Assembly (NCBI GenBank): GCA_004151065.3
Contig: NWUY0300007251.1
Location: forward strand, 1 to 17,004
DNA length: 17,004 nucleotides
Direction: 5' to 3'
From: Larix sibirica
Taxonomy: Eukaryota > Streptophyta > Pinopsida > Pinales > Pinaceae
The notes beneath the pieces were generated by a model that ran no database searches, had not been told where the DNA came from, and saw only the letters and a program-made list of their open reading frames with translations. The position numbers and the translations under genes are program-made. Below are positions 1 through 8,976 of this stretch, in pieces; within the stretch, counting starts at the first letter, position 1, and every line of letters begins with the position of its first letter.

Positions 1-1714
1 AATGAATAACCTCATGGACAAGAATGACTCCATCCAAAATTTGGCACCCTTCCACAAAACCCGACTGTTCTAGAGCGATCATATTAGGGAGGATGGGATT
101 CAACCTTGGTAATAACCTTATAGATAACATTGGATAAAGCTATGGGTCTGAATTTACTTGGAGAGTCGGCCACTTCAGCTTTAGGGATGAGGGTGAGGAA
201 AGTTGAGTTGAAGGCCCTCAACACTCCTCTGTCCACTCTGGAGTCTTCCACGATTCTCCACACATCCATCTTAATGAGGTCCCAAAAGTGGTGAAAGAAA
301 TTGTTTGTGAAACCATCAGGGCTGAGCGCTTTTCCATCTGCCATCTGATGCACAGCTTCCTCCACTTCCTGCAGCTCAACAAGTTTCATCAGGATGTCAT
401 TCTGGTTCGTTGAAACTAGTTTAGGGATGTGTCTAGTGATTTTCCTTATGTGCTCAGATCTATCCCGTCTATATTCCTTCAAAATTGTTTAAAAGTAATT
501 TACCAGCTCAGTCTCCATTTCCTCTCTTGTTTCCACATACTTACCATCCTCTTTTTTAGTCTCATGAGTTTGGCCTTCTGTCGATTCTAGATCACATAGT
601 GGTGAAAGAATTTGGTATTTCACTCCCCCTCTTGAAGCCACTAGTTTCTGGATTTTTCCTTCCAGTAAATCTCTTACTGTCATTCGCAGGCATTGATTTG
701 ATCCAAGGTTTCTCGTTCCCTATGTTTCAGTTCCTCACTCTACCCCAAGTTCATTCCTTCCCATTGGATCTCTTCCAACTGTGCACTAAGAAGCTTCTTG
801 TCTTGGAATATGTTCCCAAATTCCTCTTTGTTCCAAGTACGGATTCAGGCCTTTAACATCTTTAATTTGTGTTGAAATTGGTACATCAGTGTTCCCCTTG
901 GGGGTTCCAGCTCCTCCCACCAATGTTGTACTAATGATTTGAAGTATTTGTGTTCCATCCATAACTGTTCAAACTGGAACGGTCTCCTGATTGGAGGGCC
1001 GCATCCTTCCCAGACAAGGCCCGCAGGCCAGTGATCAGATCTAGTAGAAGGAAGGACCATAGCTATTACATCCCCATATCCACTGACCATTGCTTTAGAA
1101 AGTAAAAACCTGTCTAATATGGACGCCACATGGTGTTCCCCCCCTCGACGGTTGTTCCAGGTGAACCATCCGTTGCTAGTCTCCACATTCGCCAATCGAT
1201 TTTCATTTATGAATTCCTTGAAAGCTTCATTGGTTGCTTCCAACATCCGCCTTCCACCCTTATTTTATTCTAGAGAAGTGATCATATTGAAGTCCCCACC
1301 CACCAACCATACCTGGTTACCAATCTCTCTCGCTTCCGTTTTCAAGAAAGATATAAAGGCCAGTTTTTGGGCCACCAAACTTGGCCCGTAGACATTGGTA
1401 AGGACCCCTTTCACCGCAGTATTGCATATTTGAAAATTTAGCGATAGAGAAAACCTAGTAGCACGAAAATTGCTCAGACAGATCTCCTTTGGTTTCCAAA
1501 GAATAGCCAATCCTCTTATAGCACCTCTAGCGTCAATAGCTATCATATTACTACCTCTCCAAGCCTTTCTCCCTATCTCCTGCATGCTTCCAGAACTGCA
1601 TTTTGTTTCTTGTAAAAAAAACATTGCTGGCTTTTCCATCCTCAACTTACTTCTAAGTGTCTTTATTTTCCGTGGGTGATTCACCCCCTGTATGTTCCAA
1701 GTTATGATCTTCAT
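1..1714 (-). pseudogene. LINE-A ORF2: endonuclease and N-terminal reverse transcriptase, broken and partial
   Basis: ORF2 encodes the enzyme that nicks target DNA and primes reverse transcription there. From the ATG at 1714 the endonuclease shows WNIQG (residues 6-10), QETK (35-38), NVYGP (107-111), GGDFN (139-143), TWNN (about 185-188), LDRF and SDHW (about 226-229), so the whole active-site set is present. An in-frame TAA at 1265-1267 breaks it just after GGDFN. The same frame continues to TGA 845-847 and beyond, through further stops, to a tract reading NTKFFHH near 600. A frameshift between about 600 and 560 moves to the frame carrying KYVETREEMETELVNYF, then a TAA at 489-491. The reverse transcriptase begins near 385 with LTLIPK and FRPIALSNVIYKVITK. 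A second frameshift near 110 leads to EQSGFVEGCQILDG, which runs off the window. The catalytic YADD motif is therefore not visible. No other reading is plausible. Confidence 0.93.
1711..1714 (-). promoter_or_regulatory. ATGA stop-start overlap between ORF1 and ORF2 of LINE-A
   Basis: On the minus strand the ORF2 start ATG (1714-1712) overlaps a TGA (1713-1711) that lies in the ORF1 frame, exactly 70 codons beyond the present ORF1 stop. Such overlaps are known to support termination-reinitiation of ORF2 in some non-LTR elements. Here the use is inferred, since the copy is dead. Confidence 0.5.
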
Positions 1715-2946
1715 TGGGGAACCCTGATAACTTCGTAGAAGGCCGCTTTTATTATAGGATATTGGCCTGATTCCACTAGTCGAGTTCTAATCTCTGCTAT
1801 TCTTTGTCATTTTTCCTTTCTCCCGCGTTTCTCCCCTTCCTCAGGTTGCTTATGCTTGCTTCCCTTCGATGGATATTTTTCTATGCCCAACTGGGGGCAG
1901 GCCTTTGTTTTGAGGATGGCTTACTGCAGGAGTTCTATTTTTCTTCTTGATACACACCCTTTCCCTTTTTTGTTGCATTCCTTCTCAATTTCGTCCATAT
2001 CTAGCTCCCCCAAGTGCATATCCTTGGCCTCTTCCAACAGATCCTCCTCCATAACTTCGGTTTGGTCTTCCAAATCAATATGTACTTTCTTGGGATTGGC
2101 TGAGGTTTCCAGCCCTTTTAGGTTAGGATATTGAGCTTTATCCTTATTGAGGTCGTCCATATCTTCCTCAACATGTTTGAGGGTTTCAAACCGATTCTCG
2201 TTATGTTTCTTCTTCTTTGTACTTTGCTTGATCTGTGGCTGATAACTGGTTCTTTGTCCTTGTCTCCTCTTATTCTGCACCTGAGTAAACCCATCCTCGT
2301 CCATGTCTTTTTCCTTGATCTCCTGGATCGGATTTGGGTTTGGCTGCTTTAGGGGGTAGTCTCTTCCCAAATGAGCATAATTGTGGCATTGTTTGCACCT
2401 GAATGGAAGTTGCTCGTATTCAGAAGGTAAGGAGTGCAATCTGATCCAAACTGGAGCTATACTCATATATTCATTGTCAGTATTGAAACACTCTTTCCAT
2501 GGGTGTAGGAATAACCCAACAGAAAAGAAGAAGTATGGCCCTACCAGGAGTATCCTATCTCTATATTCTTGGTTAAAGAAAATGATAGTGAATAAACCCT
2601 TGGCCTTCAAGTGTAGATCATAATGGCCCCTGGGGTTCCAGGTTGCCTTGATCCAGTTCAGCAGATCCTTCTCCTTTGGCCATATACCAATGAAATTTCC
2701 GATTAGGGATTTATCCTTCCATTGCTCCACTCGTTCCCTTGATTTTCTAGAAGTAATCTGTAGAGAAGGGTTCTCTACAGATCTCGGTAGATAGCCCCCT
2801 TGCCTCCTTTGTCGCTCCAAATCCAGTTTCCTTCCTCCCTCGATACCATTGCGACCCAAATCCGGGTGGTTCTTTGATGATTCCCGAAACCCGTCGTGCC
2901 TGTGTTGCACAGCGGAGGGGGATATGCCCCCTCCAAAAGACGCCAT
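1711..2946 (-). pseudogene. LINE-A ORF1: RNA-binding Gag-like protein (DUF4283 plus zinc knuckle), broken
   Basis: In plant L1-like elements ORF1 makes a nucleic-acid-binding protein that packages the element RNA. The ATG at 2946 opens 341 codons to a TAA at 1921-1923. Residues about 70-155 match the DUF4283 pattern, with GIWPKEKDLLNWI, a GHYDLHLKAKG block, and GPYFFFSVGLFLHPWKE. A CX2CX4HX4C-type knuckle follows, but its last Cys is Tyr (CKQCHNYAHLGRDY). The link from APVWIRLHSLPSEY straight to EQLPFRC is much shorter than in the relatives I know, where about 60 residues lie between them, so an internal deletion is likely. The tail is rich in charged residues. The same frame continues past the TAA through a second stop (TGA, 1807-1809) to a TGA at 1711-1713 that overlaps the ORF2 start, so the ancestral ORF1 probably ended there, about 70 codons later. 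Family assignment is firm; the deletion is inferred from memory of the family. Confidence 0.87.
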
Positions 2947-3035
2947 ACAAAATCCTCGCCACCAAACTCAACTGCAGAAACTCAGAGTTCTCGCGTCGTT
3001 CACCTTTCGCTCCCCCCTCCGTAATGGTTCAATTT
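2947..3035 (-). other. LINE-A 5' untranslated leader
   Basis: This is the minus-strand sequence ahead of the ORF1 ATG. It is relatively GC-rich and starts near a run of six G, unlike the AT-rich flank beyond about 3035. Plant L1-like leaders are often short and hold an internal promoter; no promoter motif is recognised here, and the outer boundary is uncertain by some tens of bases. Confidence 0.5.
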
Positions 3036-4130
3036 GTTTGATTTGATTCGTCTCACATGTAACTTGAATACGACCTGAAACTTGTTTTTGGTTTGATACT
3101 GCTAGTTGGGAAAATAATTGAAGAATACCTGAACAATAGACTCGTTATGTGCTATGTGAGGCCTATTATCAGTGATCCCTTATGAAATTGTGGAATTTGA
3201 AAAGTGAAAATGGTGGTTCTATGAAGATGGATGGTGATTTATAGAATGCTTTGTTAGTTTTTATTGGCTCTTTGAATAGGCATGGATTGAAGTCTTACAT
3301 TTATGAATGTGTGATTAGGATCGATTGGAGTATGATCCAATCGTTAGGACATTCATCTAGATGATCCTTGTGCTTTCTAGTAGATTCATGGTTGATTTGA
3401 TTGGGTTGGTTGATGGTTAATGCATTGCAAATTGCATACAGAGGGATGAGTTGTTGATAAATGCAGTAGGAGAAGCTGGACATCTTGTTTGTTTACTTGT
3501 ACATGTGTTGATCAGTTATGGTATCATGCTAGCATTGCTCCTTGGTACATATGTCTACGAAGGTCATTCGTTGGGTTTGATTAGATGGCGTCGTTGTACT
3601 CCTAGATTGATATGTGTAGGAGGTTTTAAGGTTTGATGGAGTCTTTATGTCAGAACAATAGATGATGTGGCAGTGATAGGATGTTTTGTAAGGTATATTT
3701 GTCTAGGATGGGTAAGGGACAAGATATTTTGTAAGGTGGATCTGTCAAACATGTATAGTGGTCAATTGTGGGCCCAAACAATTTATGGGTGCCTTTTGTA
3801 ATGTTTTTGGACATTAAGTACTATTTAAACAACACATATATGCTATTTATCTAGTGGTAGTTTAATTATGTTATTGGATGGTTGACGTGACAAGTTGTAT
3901 GGCCACTTCTGGTACCTACCCCACTACTAGCTCCTCTCCCCTATTTTCTAGTAATTTTTGCCATTTATCAATTCGAGATTGATTGAATTGTTTTTTCATT
4001 TCCATGTGGTTTTTAATAAAAATAAAACCGTCACATAATATTTATCTTTTTTATTATGGTTGTTTTCCAAATAAAATTGAAAAATAAATAGGTGACTCCA
4101 AATTTTAACTTTTGATATTTTAAGAGGATA
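3036..4130. other. AT-rich stretch with no recognisable gene
   Basis: Frames here are short and share no motif with a family I know. The longest plus-strand frame (3451-3636, 61 codons) has ordinary hydrophobic composition without a recognised domain. The only structure seen is a weak 43-base repeat at 3681-3746. From about 3960 the sequence becomes strongly A+T rich up to insertion C. Confidence 0.6.
3681..3746 (+). repeat. Imperfect tandem repeat, two 23-base copies 43 bases apart
   Basis: Bases 3681-3703 and 3724-3746 both follow the pattern at(g/a)ttttgtaaggt(a/g)(t/g)at(t/c)tgtc and differ at four positions. This probably reflects an old local duplication; no function is suggested. Confidence 0.45.
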
Positions 4131-4143
4131 TATATGTTCTTAA
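4131..4143 (+). repeat. Left copy of the probable target-site duplication of insertion C
   Basis: The word tatatgttcttaa lies five bases before the T8 tract and is repeated at 5497-5509 on the far side of the insertion. Confidence 0.55.
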
Positions 4144-4156
4144 TAGTATTTTTTTT

Positions 4157-4441
4157 GTAAAATATGAAGCTATATTAAATCAAAAATAAAAATCGTACAT
4201 GGAAACTTTAGAGCCATTCATGAGTTTAGATGGCATAAGCATACCATAGGTTCCAAATCTGTAGCCTACAACAAAAATATTCTAAAACCACAAGGTCTAA
4301 CAAAGTTTGATGAAACACTTACGGAGTGATAACTAGAAAGAGGTTCCCACACAGGCTGAGGGTTATGGACTCAAAATTTGAATTGAGGGATGGCATAATT
4401 ATCTACTACAAAAACTGAAACTAATACAGAGAGAACTAAGA
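4157..4441 (-). other. Non-coding 3' end of insertion C
   Basis: These 285 bases lie between the stop at 4442 and the T8 tract. The terminal motif next to the tail (plus strand gtaaaatatg after the T run) resembles the gtaaactaca found at the same place in LINE-B, but the rest does not align by eye. Confidence 0.45.
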
Positions 4442-5440
4442 TTAATCTTCATCAGATATAACAATAGCAGATGGGCCAACACTTGGATCTTCATATTTGG
4501 CAGCCCACGTGACGGCAACCGGACAAAAACTAAACACCAACTGAGCCATAGGACAAGACGGGGCTAGCTTGTTGAAGCACTTCCTAGTGAGTTCATGGGC
4601 CAGTGCATCGAGCTTGTTGTTGATATGCTTGTCAGCGATGACTTGATTGTAGGCACGACAACTCATTCACAACTCCAAACCTGCCAGAGGAGCCTCAACC
4701 AAAGGAGCCCCCATGCCATCCTGACCCTTACCCTTCACAAGTTCCTCCAAGGCTAAGCTGAAGAGAGACTTCATCATCCAAAGCATACCCAAGGTTTTAG
4801 TGTGCCTAGTTTCAAGGGTTCTGGTCGAACCCGAATCTTCCACCAAACGATCGAACTCTTCCTTCAACCGTCGAGCCTCAGGATATTGCCTCTTCTTCCT
4901 GATCCTCTTCTCCAGTCGTTCGGTGTGAGCCTACACCTGAGGACTAATCGAATTCTCAAAAAACCCTTTTGCATTCTCCATTTCCTTCCAAGCACGAGCC
5001 ATATACGAGCGTTTGGGCCCATTGGCAGTCTTCCTCTTCATCATTTTGGTTCTAACCATGTTGTTCCCCCCTTCCTTGAAGAACCAATCTCAGGACCACT
5101 GCTTGTAGATGAGGAATAAGACAATTCGCCTCATAGAACACAGCTTCTTCCAGAGATATAAAAGGAGACAAAACTCAATGGCTTGGATGCGAAAAACTGC
5201 TCCTAAGAAGGCACCTTTCCATATCAAGAATGGCTCCTTCATCATGAAGAGGGTTGACACTTAATGCCATGAAATCCCACACAAGGAACAAAATCAAGAT
5301 CTGTACTGTTATCCAGTCTCTGCGTTAGGGATGGTACGCCTTCCACATATGGATCATAATGATCCAACTTACCACATAAATGCTCGTTAAGTGGGGGCCG
5401 CCTCTTGTCAACCCACCGTTCCCTTTACACCCGACATCAT
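4442..5440 (-). pseudogene. Unrecognised broken reading frame in insertion C (candidate LINE 3' ORF)
   Basis: I do not recognise a family. The best-preserved part opens at an ATG at 5059 (MVRTKMMKRKTANGPKRSY) and stays in one frame to TAA 4442-4444, broken by a TAG shortly after SISPQV and by TGA 4667-4669, about 206 codons in all. It is basic at its N-terminus (a run like RLEKRIRKKRQYPEARR), has a hydrophobic block WMMKSLFSLALEELV, and ends in an acidic VISDED. Upstream, other frames carry protein-like stretches (PYVEGVPSLTQRLDNSTDLD, then EGAILDMERCLLRSSFSH), so the ancestral frame probably started near 5440 and has since taken frameshifts. No introns are seen, which fits retroposition. It could be a LINE third ORF or a processed pseudogene of an unknown gene. 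That it once coded is likely; what it did is unknown. Confidence 0.5.
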
Positions 5441-5496
5441 GCAAGGTGTGATGACTCCCTACACGCGTCTGCATTACAAGGAACCCATCGTGGGGG

Positions 5497-5509
5497 TATA
5501 TGTTCTTAA
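5497..5509 (+). repeat. Right copy of the probable target-site duplication of insertion C
   Basis: This copy is identical over 13 bases to 4131-4143. Downstream, ctatta here corresponds to tagta there, which suggests a diverged longer duplication. Confidence 0.55.
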
Positions 5510-5584
5510 CTATTAAGCTCATTCAAAAAATTTAAAATTTGATCAGTTATATACTAAATTAAACATTTTGAAAATTTTAATTAA

Positions 5585-5612
5585 TGTGTGTGTGTGTGTG
5601 TGTGTGTGTGTG
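5585..5612 (+). repeat. (TG)14 microsatellite
   Basis: Fourteen uninterrupted TG units sit immediately before the first copy of the 102-base tandem unit. Confidence 0.95.
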
Positions 5613-5802
5613 CCCATGGGGAGTAGAGTAATTGGTAATGAGTAAATAAGATGAGAAATTGTAAATGAAAGATCATAAGTTCAAATTAGAGTGTCATGTG
5701 TGTGTGTGTGCCCGCCCATGGGGAGTAGAGTACTTGGTAATGAGTAAATAAGATGAGAAATTGTAAATGAAAGATCATAAGTTCAAATTAGAGTGTCATG
5801 TG
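5613..5802 (+). repeat. Tandem duplication, 102-base period, tRNA/SINE-like unit
   Basis: The block starting cccatggggagtagagta at 5613 recurs at 5715 and the two copies run in parallel for about 88 bases with one visible difference (taattgg against tacttgg). They are separated by (TG)7 and cccg, so the period includes part of the microsatellite. Each unit contains tagagtaattgg (5624-5635), which matches the tRNA box A pattern TRGYNNANNNG loosely, and gttcaaatt (5679-5687), which matches box B GTTCRANNC except the last base. The spacing of 43 bases is within the SINE range. This could be a decayed tRNA-derived SINE head; there is no clear tail or target-site duplication. Confidence 0.8.
5697..5710 (+). 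repeat. (TG)7 microsatellite inside the tandem duplication
   Basis: Seven TG units join copy 1 to copy 2 of the 102-base unit, probably a shortened copy of the (TG)14 tract at 5585. Confidence 0.9.
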
Positions 5803-7356
5803 GTTTGGGTAATTTATATTTATATTGTACTTTGTAATATCATTTATTAATGACAATAGTAGAGCATAATGCTTTTCCATTATAATGACATCAATATTTA
5901 ATGTTATAAAAAAATTTAGTGTTTTTCTTTTCAATAACTTTAAATCTTAGAATGATACATAATCACTAGCATCCAGATTTTTGTTGTTGTTATGTGCAAC
6001 TTTTAATTCCTCAAGTGATGATTTACCATCACTTGCAGTTGGGTTTTAAAAACATATTTACAAACTATACAAAACATATTGTAGAAAATACAATGATAAA
6101 TAAATGTTGTCTCAACTACAATGAGTTACTAGTTTATTATGTACAACTCATATGCACACCATTTATCAAATGGAACCCATATCAAGTTGTTATTATCACT
6201 ATGCATTATGCATCATTCAGGGAAAACATTAGCACCTTCTTGTTGGATTGGAAAAAATGCATACCTTCCAAATTGAAAAAGGTTGAATATTTTAGTTTAT
6301 GAGCTTTATATTGACTTGGGATAGTCACTTAAAACTCCTTTTTAAAAGCGAGTGCTCTAAGCAACTTGTCTAAGATAAGTAGTTTGACTGTTTATAAGCA
6401 ATGTTTTTCCATTAATTTTTCATATATTTTTTCCATTTTGGAACCTTGGATTTGGTATATCTACTAGCTAATTGAGTATTGGGCTACTTCCATTTATGTA
6501 ACCCTTAAGTGGGTATTTCCTTTTGCATATTTTGGCTCTTCGGTGACCTTATGTTGTGGTTGGTACTTTGGTTCAATTGATTTAGTTGATGGTTTTCGAC
6601 ATTTTTATTTTTTCTTTTCATCTATTTGTTTTGTTTTATGCCTGCTTATTAGGCTTGTTTCACTTCATTTTAAACTTTTGTTTTTGCTTATTTAATTTAT
6701 TTTTATTATTGGTTTGCCTGGACAAGATAATGATAATAATTTTTTTCATCAAATGATTTATAATATATATAAATAATTGGTTAATAATTGGGTTTGTTTC
6801 CCAACCTATTTGTGAGTGCCATATTGAATCGTTCGACTAAGTTCCTGCAAATGCAAAGTATTTTGATCAAGGATGGTCGAGAGTGTCATTATGTTGGTTA
6901 TTGTTACCATAGTCATGGAAAAAATAAATTGAAGCAACTCATGGGTTCCTCTTACTACTCAGATTCCTTTATGCTGGGAACATAGGTTTGAAAAGTTTGT
7001 AGTTGACATAACAAATTATATTAATATTTTGGAATGTATACCCTTAATGTAAGCTACCAATCAAATACAATGATAAAGGCTAATGTTTCTTCATTACATC
7101 ATCTGGATCATGAGGGTGTATGTTCCTCTTTAAGTAAAACAAAGGAGGAATCTAGTCTCGTTGACTATCTTGAATTGATCATGTTTTTTGAAAAAAATAC
7201 GGTATTAAAGACCCCTAAAACTTGCAACCCACCACAATTAGATTTTCCCAAGTAACCAGTGGACTTTTTTATTAGCCAAATGATAGAAACTCCTTATGCT
7301 ATTTTTTCTACCCCATCACCATTTTGGATTCTGTTATAGCAGTATACCTACTTCAT
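5803..7356. other. AT-rich stretch with no recognisable gene
   Basis: Short plus-strand frames occur at 5994-6302 (102 codons), 6788-6985 (65) and 7034-7255 (73). None carries a motif I can place, and their composition (rich in Ile, Asn, Lys, Tyr) is what AT-rich DNA gives by chance. A 9-bp perfect stem with a 6-base loop lies at 6012-6035 (caagtgatg / catcacttg). Bases 7034-7255 look slightly more protein-like (a SLSKTKEESSLVDYLELIMF stretch), but no family is evident. Confidence 0.5.
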
Positions 7357-7375
7357 AAAGTGATGAGTACTCTAC
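7357..7375 (+). repeat. Left target-site duplication of insertion D
   Basis: The sequence aaagtgatgagtactctac is identical to 8974-8992. The three leading A may be shared with the tail on the right side, so the true duplication is 16 to 19 bases. Confidence 0.85.
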
Positions 7376-7777
7376 CAGGGCGGTAGGTGCAGGGGGATTC
7401 TATGGGATCCCAGAGGAATTTAAGTGGCAAATTTTAAATGGGAGCTAGGAAAAGCCACTAACAATCAAGCCGAACAATATGCTCTGTATCAAGGCCTTAA
7501 AATTGCTGCTTCTATGAGCATTCAATCGCTTTTAGTCATAGGTGATTCTATTTTAATCATGTCACAATCCAGACGATGAAAATATTTAGAATATAATCTA
7601 GAAGGGAAATTGCAGCTCTGCATCAACAATCTCCTTGATCAATTAGTTAACACCCAACTCTTTCATGTTCGACGTAATAACAACACCATTATTGATTTGC
7701 ATGCAAATAATGTGTTTCAATTAACCCAAGGTGATATTTATGTTAATGGACAGCTTGATACTTGTTGGCTCCCCTAG
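7376..7777 (+). pseudogene. RNase H domain (plant LINE ORF2 C-terminus), truncated and broken
   Basis: Type I RNase H removes the RNA strand of the RNA-DNA hybrid made during retrotransposition. The remnant starts right at the 5' truncation with VGAGGFYG. After a frameshift near 7430 the frame is open as KWELGKATNNQAEQYALYQG, LLVIGDSILIM, a TGA after QSRR, FHVRRNNN, and IIDLHANN, ending at TAG 7775-7777 after CWLP. The Glu (in NNQAE), the second Asp (in GDS) and the last Asp (in IDLHAN, usually AD) are present; the first catalytic Asp would lie upstream of the truncation and is lost. The AT-rich coding differs from LINE-B's RNase H, so D belongs to another, diverged subfamily. Confidence 0.82.
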
Positions 7778-7906
7778 TCTTTCTCCATCCTTATCGTGCC
7801 CCTCGATGTGGAGTTACATTGGAATTGGAATTTCATTAAGTGCTACATGAGTTACAATATAAAGCAGTAATGACTCCTTAATTGTTCATCATCGTTGTTT
7901 GTTAAT

Positions 7907-8689
7907 CGTACTCCTCAGCTTGATGGGAATACATGTGAAGAGGCCTACAGGTGTCCTACATTTGTCAGAGCTCCAAGTTATGAATCCTCTCCCTCATTCA
8001 AGCCTCACTTGTATTTGCAACATAGCTAGAAGTAGGAAATTTGGTCTGTCAAGTGCACAGGTGATGGTTTTGCTAAAGCCTTCTCCTACGCCCAAGGGGA
8101 CTAGCTCTGGATCATGTTAAAGTTTGGTTGTGAGAACATATCGTAGGAGGAAGCTATTCTAACCGGGTCAACATCCTCTCTGTCTTTTGTTTGGCAAGTT
8201 TGGTACACGAGAACACCAATTCATTTGCAATTTCTGAGGATGGAGTCCATTGGTGAATTGAAGGAAAGGGTTCTAGAATTGTCCGAGGAAATCAAAGTTA
8301 TGAGGGAAAAATTGAGCGATATTTGCATTCAATTGAGCTGTATGAAATCTCGGATGGGGGGCTTCATGGAGGAAATTTGACAAATTATGTCGCATATCCC
8401 TGGCATTGACAATAGATTCGATGATTCTGAACAGGTAGTGCATCAACTCTCATCAAATTTTACCAATATTGATATTCGTTTAGACAATGTTGAAGGTAAT
8501 ATTTTTGGTAACACTGATGACAATGCTACCATCAAGTGCTAGAGAGAACTGCTTGTGGACACACATTCTCGTACTACAGATTATCTAGCCAACAGGGGTT
8601 CGGAGGATTATGTTCGTTAGCCTCCTCACACAGCTATGTACATTTTGAGTTCAAATTCGGAGGAGCGGGATGCTGAATTCTTAGAATAA
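7907..8689 (+). pseudogene. Unrecognised broken frame after RNase H in insertion D (candidate LINE 3' ORF)
   Basis: This frame is in phase with the RNase H upstream and stays coding-like for about 260 codons despite at least seven stops. Visible stretches are RTPQLDGNTCEEAYRCPTF, SVKCTGDGFAKAFSYAQGD and SLSFVWQVWYTRTPIHLQF. From the ATG at 8240 comes MESIGELKERVLELSEEIKV, whose heptad-like Leu/Ile/Val spacing suggests a coiled coil; the part after it has regularly spaced hydrophobics too. The end is acidic (SSNSEERDAEFLE, TAA 8687-8689). I know no family for it. It may have been a separate third ORF starting near 8240 or earlier, or a C-terminal extension of ORF2. Its place between RNase H and tail parallels the 13562-14503 frame in LINE-B. 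Confidence 0.5.
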
Positions 8690-8976
8690 AATCAAACATA
8701 AAACGTTGAAGCACAGGTCATCCATAGTGATCATAATTCCAGTTAGATTGTTAGTTTATGTTTAGTTTTTGTTTGCTTCTGCTCGGCTAGTGTATCAATC
8801 TCTATTGTAGTATAAATTATTTTAGTTATATGGCTATATCGTTAGATTTTAGGAAGATTGTATATGACACTTTTGTCTCTCTTAGAAGCCCTTTGAAGAT
8901 GGATTTTGGACTATTGCTTTGCAATTGACTTCTTTAGCCTTTATAAATACAAATTATCCACTCTTGTTAAAAAAAA
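8690..8976 (+). other. Non-coding 3' end and A8 tail of insertion D
   Basis: 279 bases without a frame separate the stop at 8689 from the A8 tract at 8969-8976. No polyadenylation signal is obvious beyond a general TATAAAT near 8941. Confidence 0.6.

Larger units (their letters stand above)
1..3035 (-). mobile_element. LINE-A: 5' portion of a decayed L1-like LINE, cut by the window edge
   Basis: A non-LTR retrotransposon read on the minus strand. In order from its 5' end it has a short G-rich leader (about 2947-3035), ORF1 (start 2946), and ORF2 (start 1714) with an apurinic-type endonuclease followed by the first blocks of the reverse transcriptase. It is still coding at base 1, so the rest lies outside the window. 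ORF1 and ORF2 carry several in-frame stops and ORF2 at least two frameshifts, so the copy is dead. The 5' boundary is estimated from where the G-rich leader (on the plus strand, the C-rich run near 3013-3020) meets AT-rich flank; no target-site duplication can be tested because the 3' end is missing. LINE-B at the other end of the window has the complementary 3' half but is a separate insertion. Confidence 0.9.
4149..5496 (-). mobile_element. Insertion C: retroposed segment with A tail, LINE 3' fragment or processed copy
   Basis: The plus strand shows T8 at 4149-4156, which is the A tail of a minus-strand insertion. The 13-base word tatatgttcttaa occurs just outside both ends (4131-4143 and 5497-5509). 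If one inserted base is allowed, the match extends by about five more bases with one mismatch, which would bring the left copy up to the T run. Tail plus long direct repeat is the signature of target-primed reverse transcription. The roughly 1.35-kb body has no visible reverse transcriptase or RNase H. It holds a broken reading frame ending 285 bases before the tail, which is the same spacing as in LINE-B and insertion D. It may therefore be a LINE truncated downstream of RNase H. A retrocopied host mRNA is the alternative. Confidence 0.6.
7376..8976 (+). mobile_element. Insertion D: 5'-truncated RNase H-bearing LINE with perfect target-site duplication
   Basis: The 19-base word aaagtgatgagtactctac is present at 7357-7375 and again at 8974-8992; the second copy overlaps an A8 tract (8969-8976). 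Tail followed by the long duplication is the diagnostic end structure of a LINE insertion on the plus strand. The 5' junction falls inside an RNase H domain, so the copy is truncated by typical incomplete reverse transcription. Behind the RNase H the same frame continues into an unrecognised coding-like stretch and then 279 non-coding bases to the tail. The body has a frameshift and multiple stops, so it is old, yet the duplication copies are identical. Confidence 0.85.

Noticed and set aside
2747-2971. A 74-codon minus-strand frame over the LINE-A leader and the start of ORF1.
   Set aside because: It is a shadow of ORF1 in another frame; the DUF4283 frame explains the region.
6012-6035. A perfect 9-bp hairpin with a 6-base loop.
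   Set aside because: There is no T run or gene end next to it in a plant nuclear context; a stem this short is expected by chance in 17 kb.
5994-6302. A 102-codon plus-strand frame in AT-rich DNA.
   Set aside because: No motif is recognised, the composition is that of AT-rich chance frames, and nothing around it suggests a gene.
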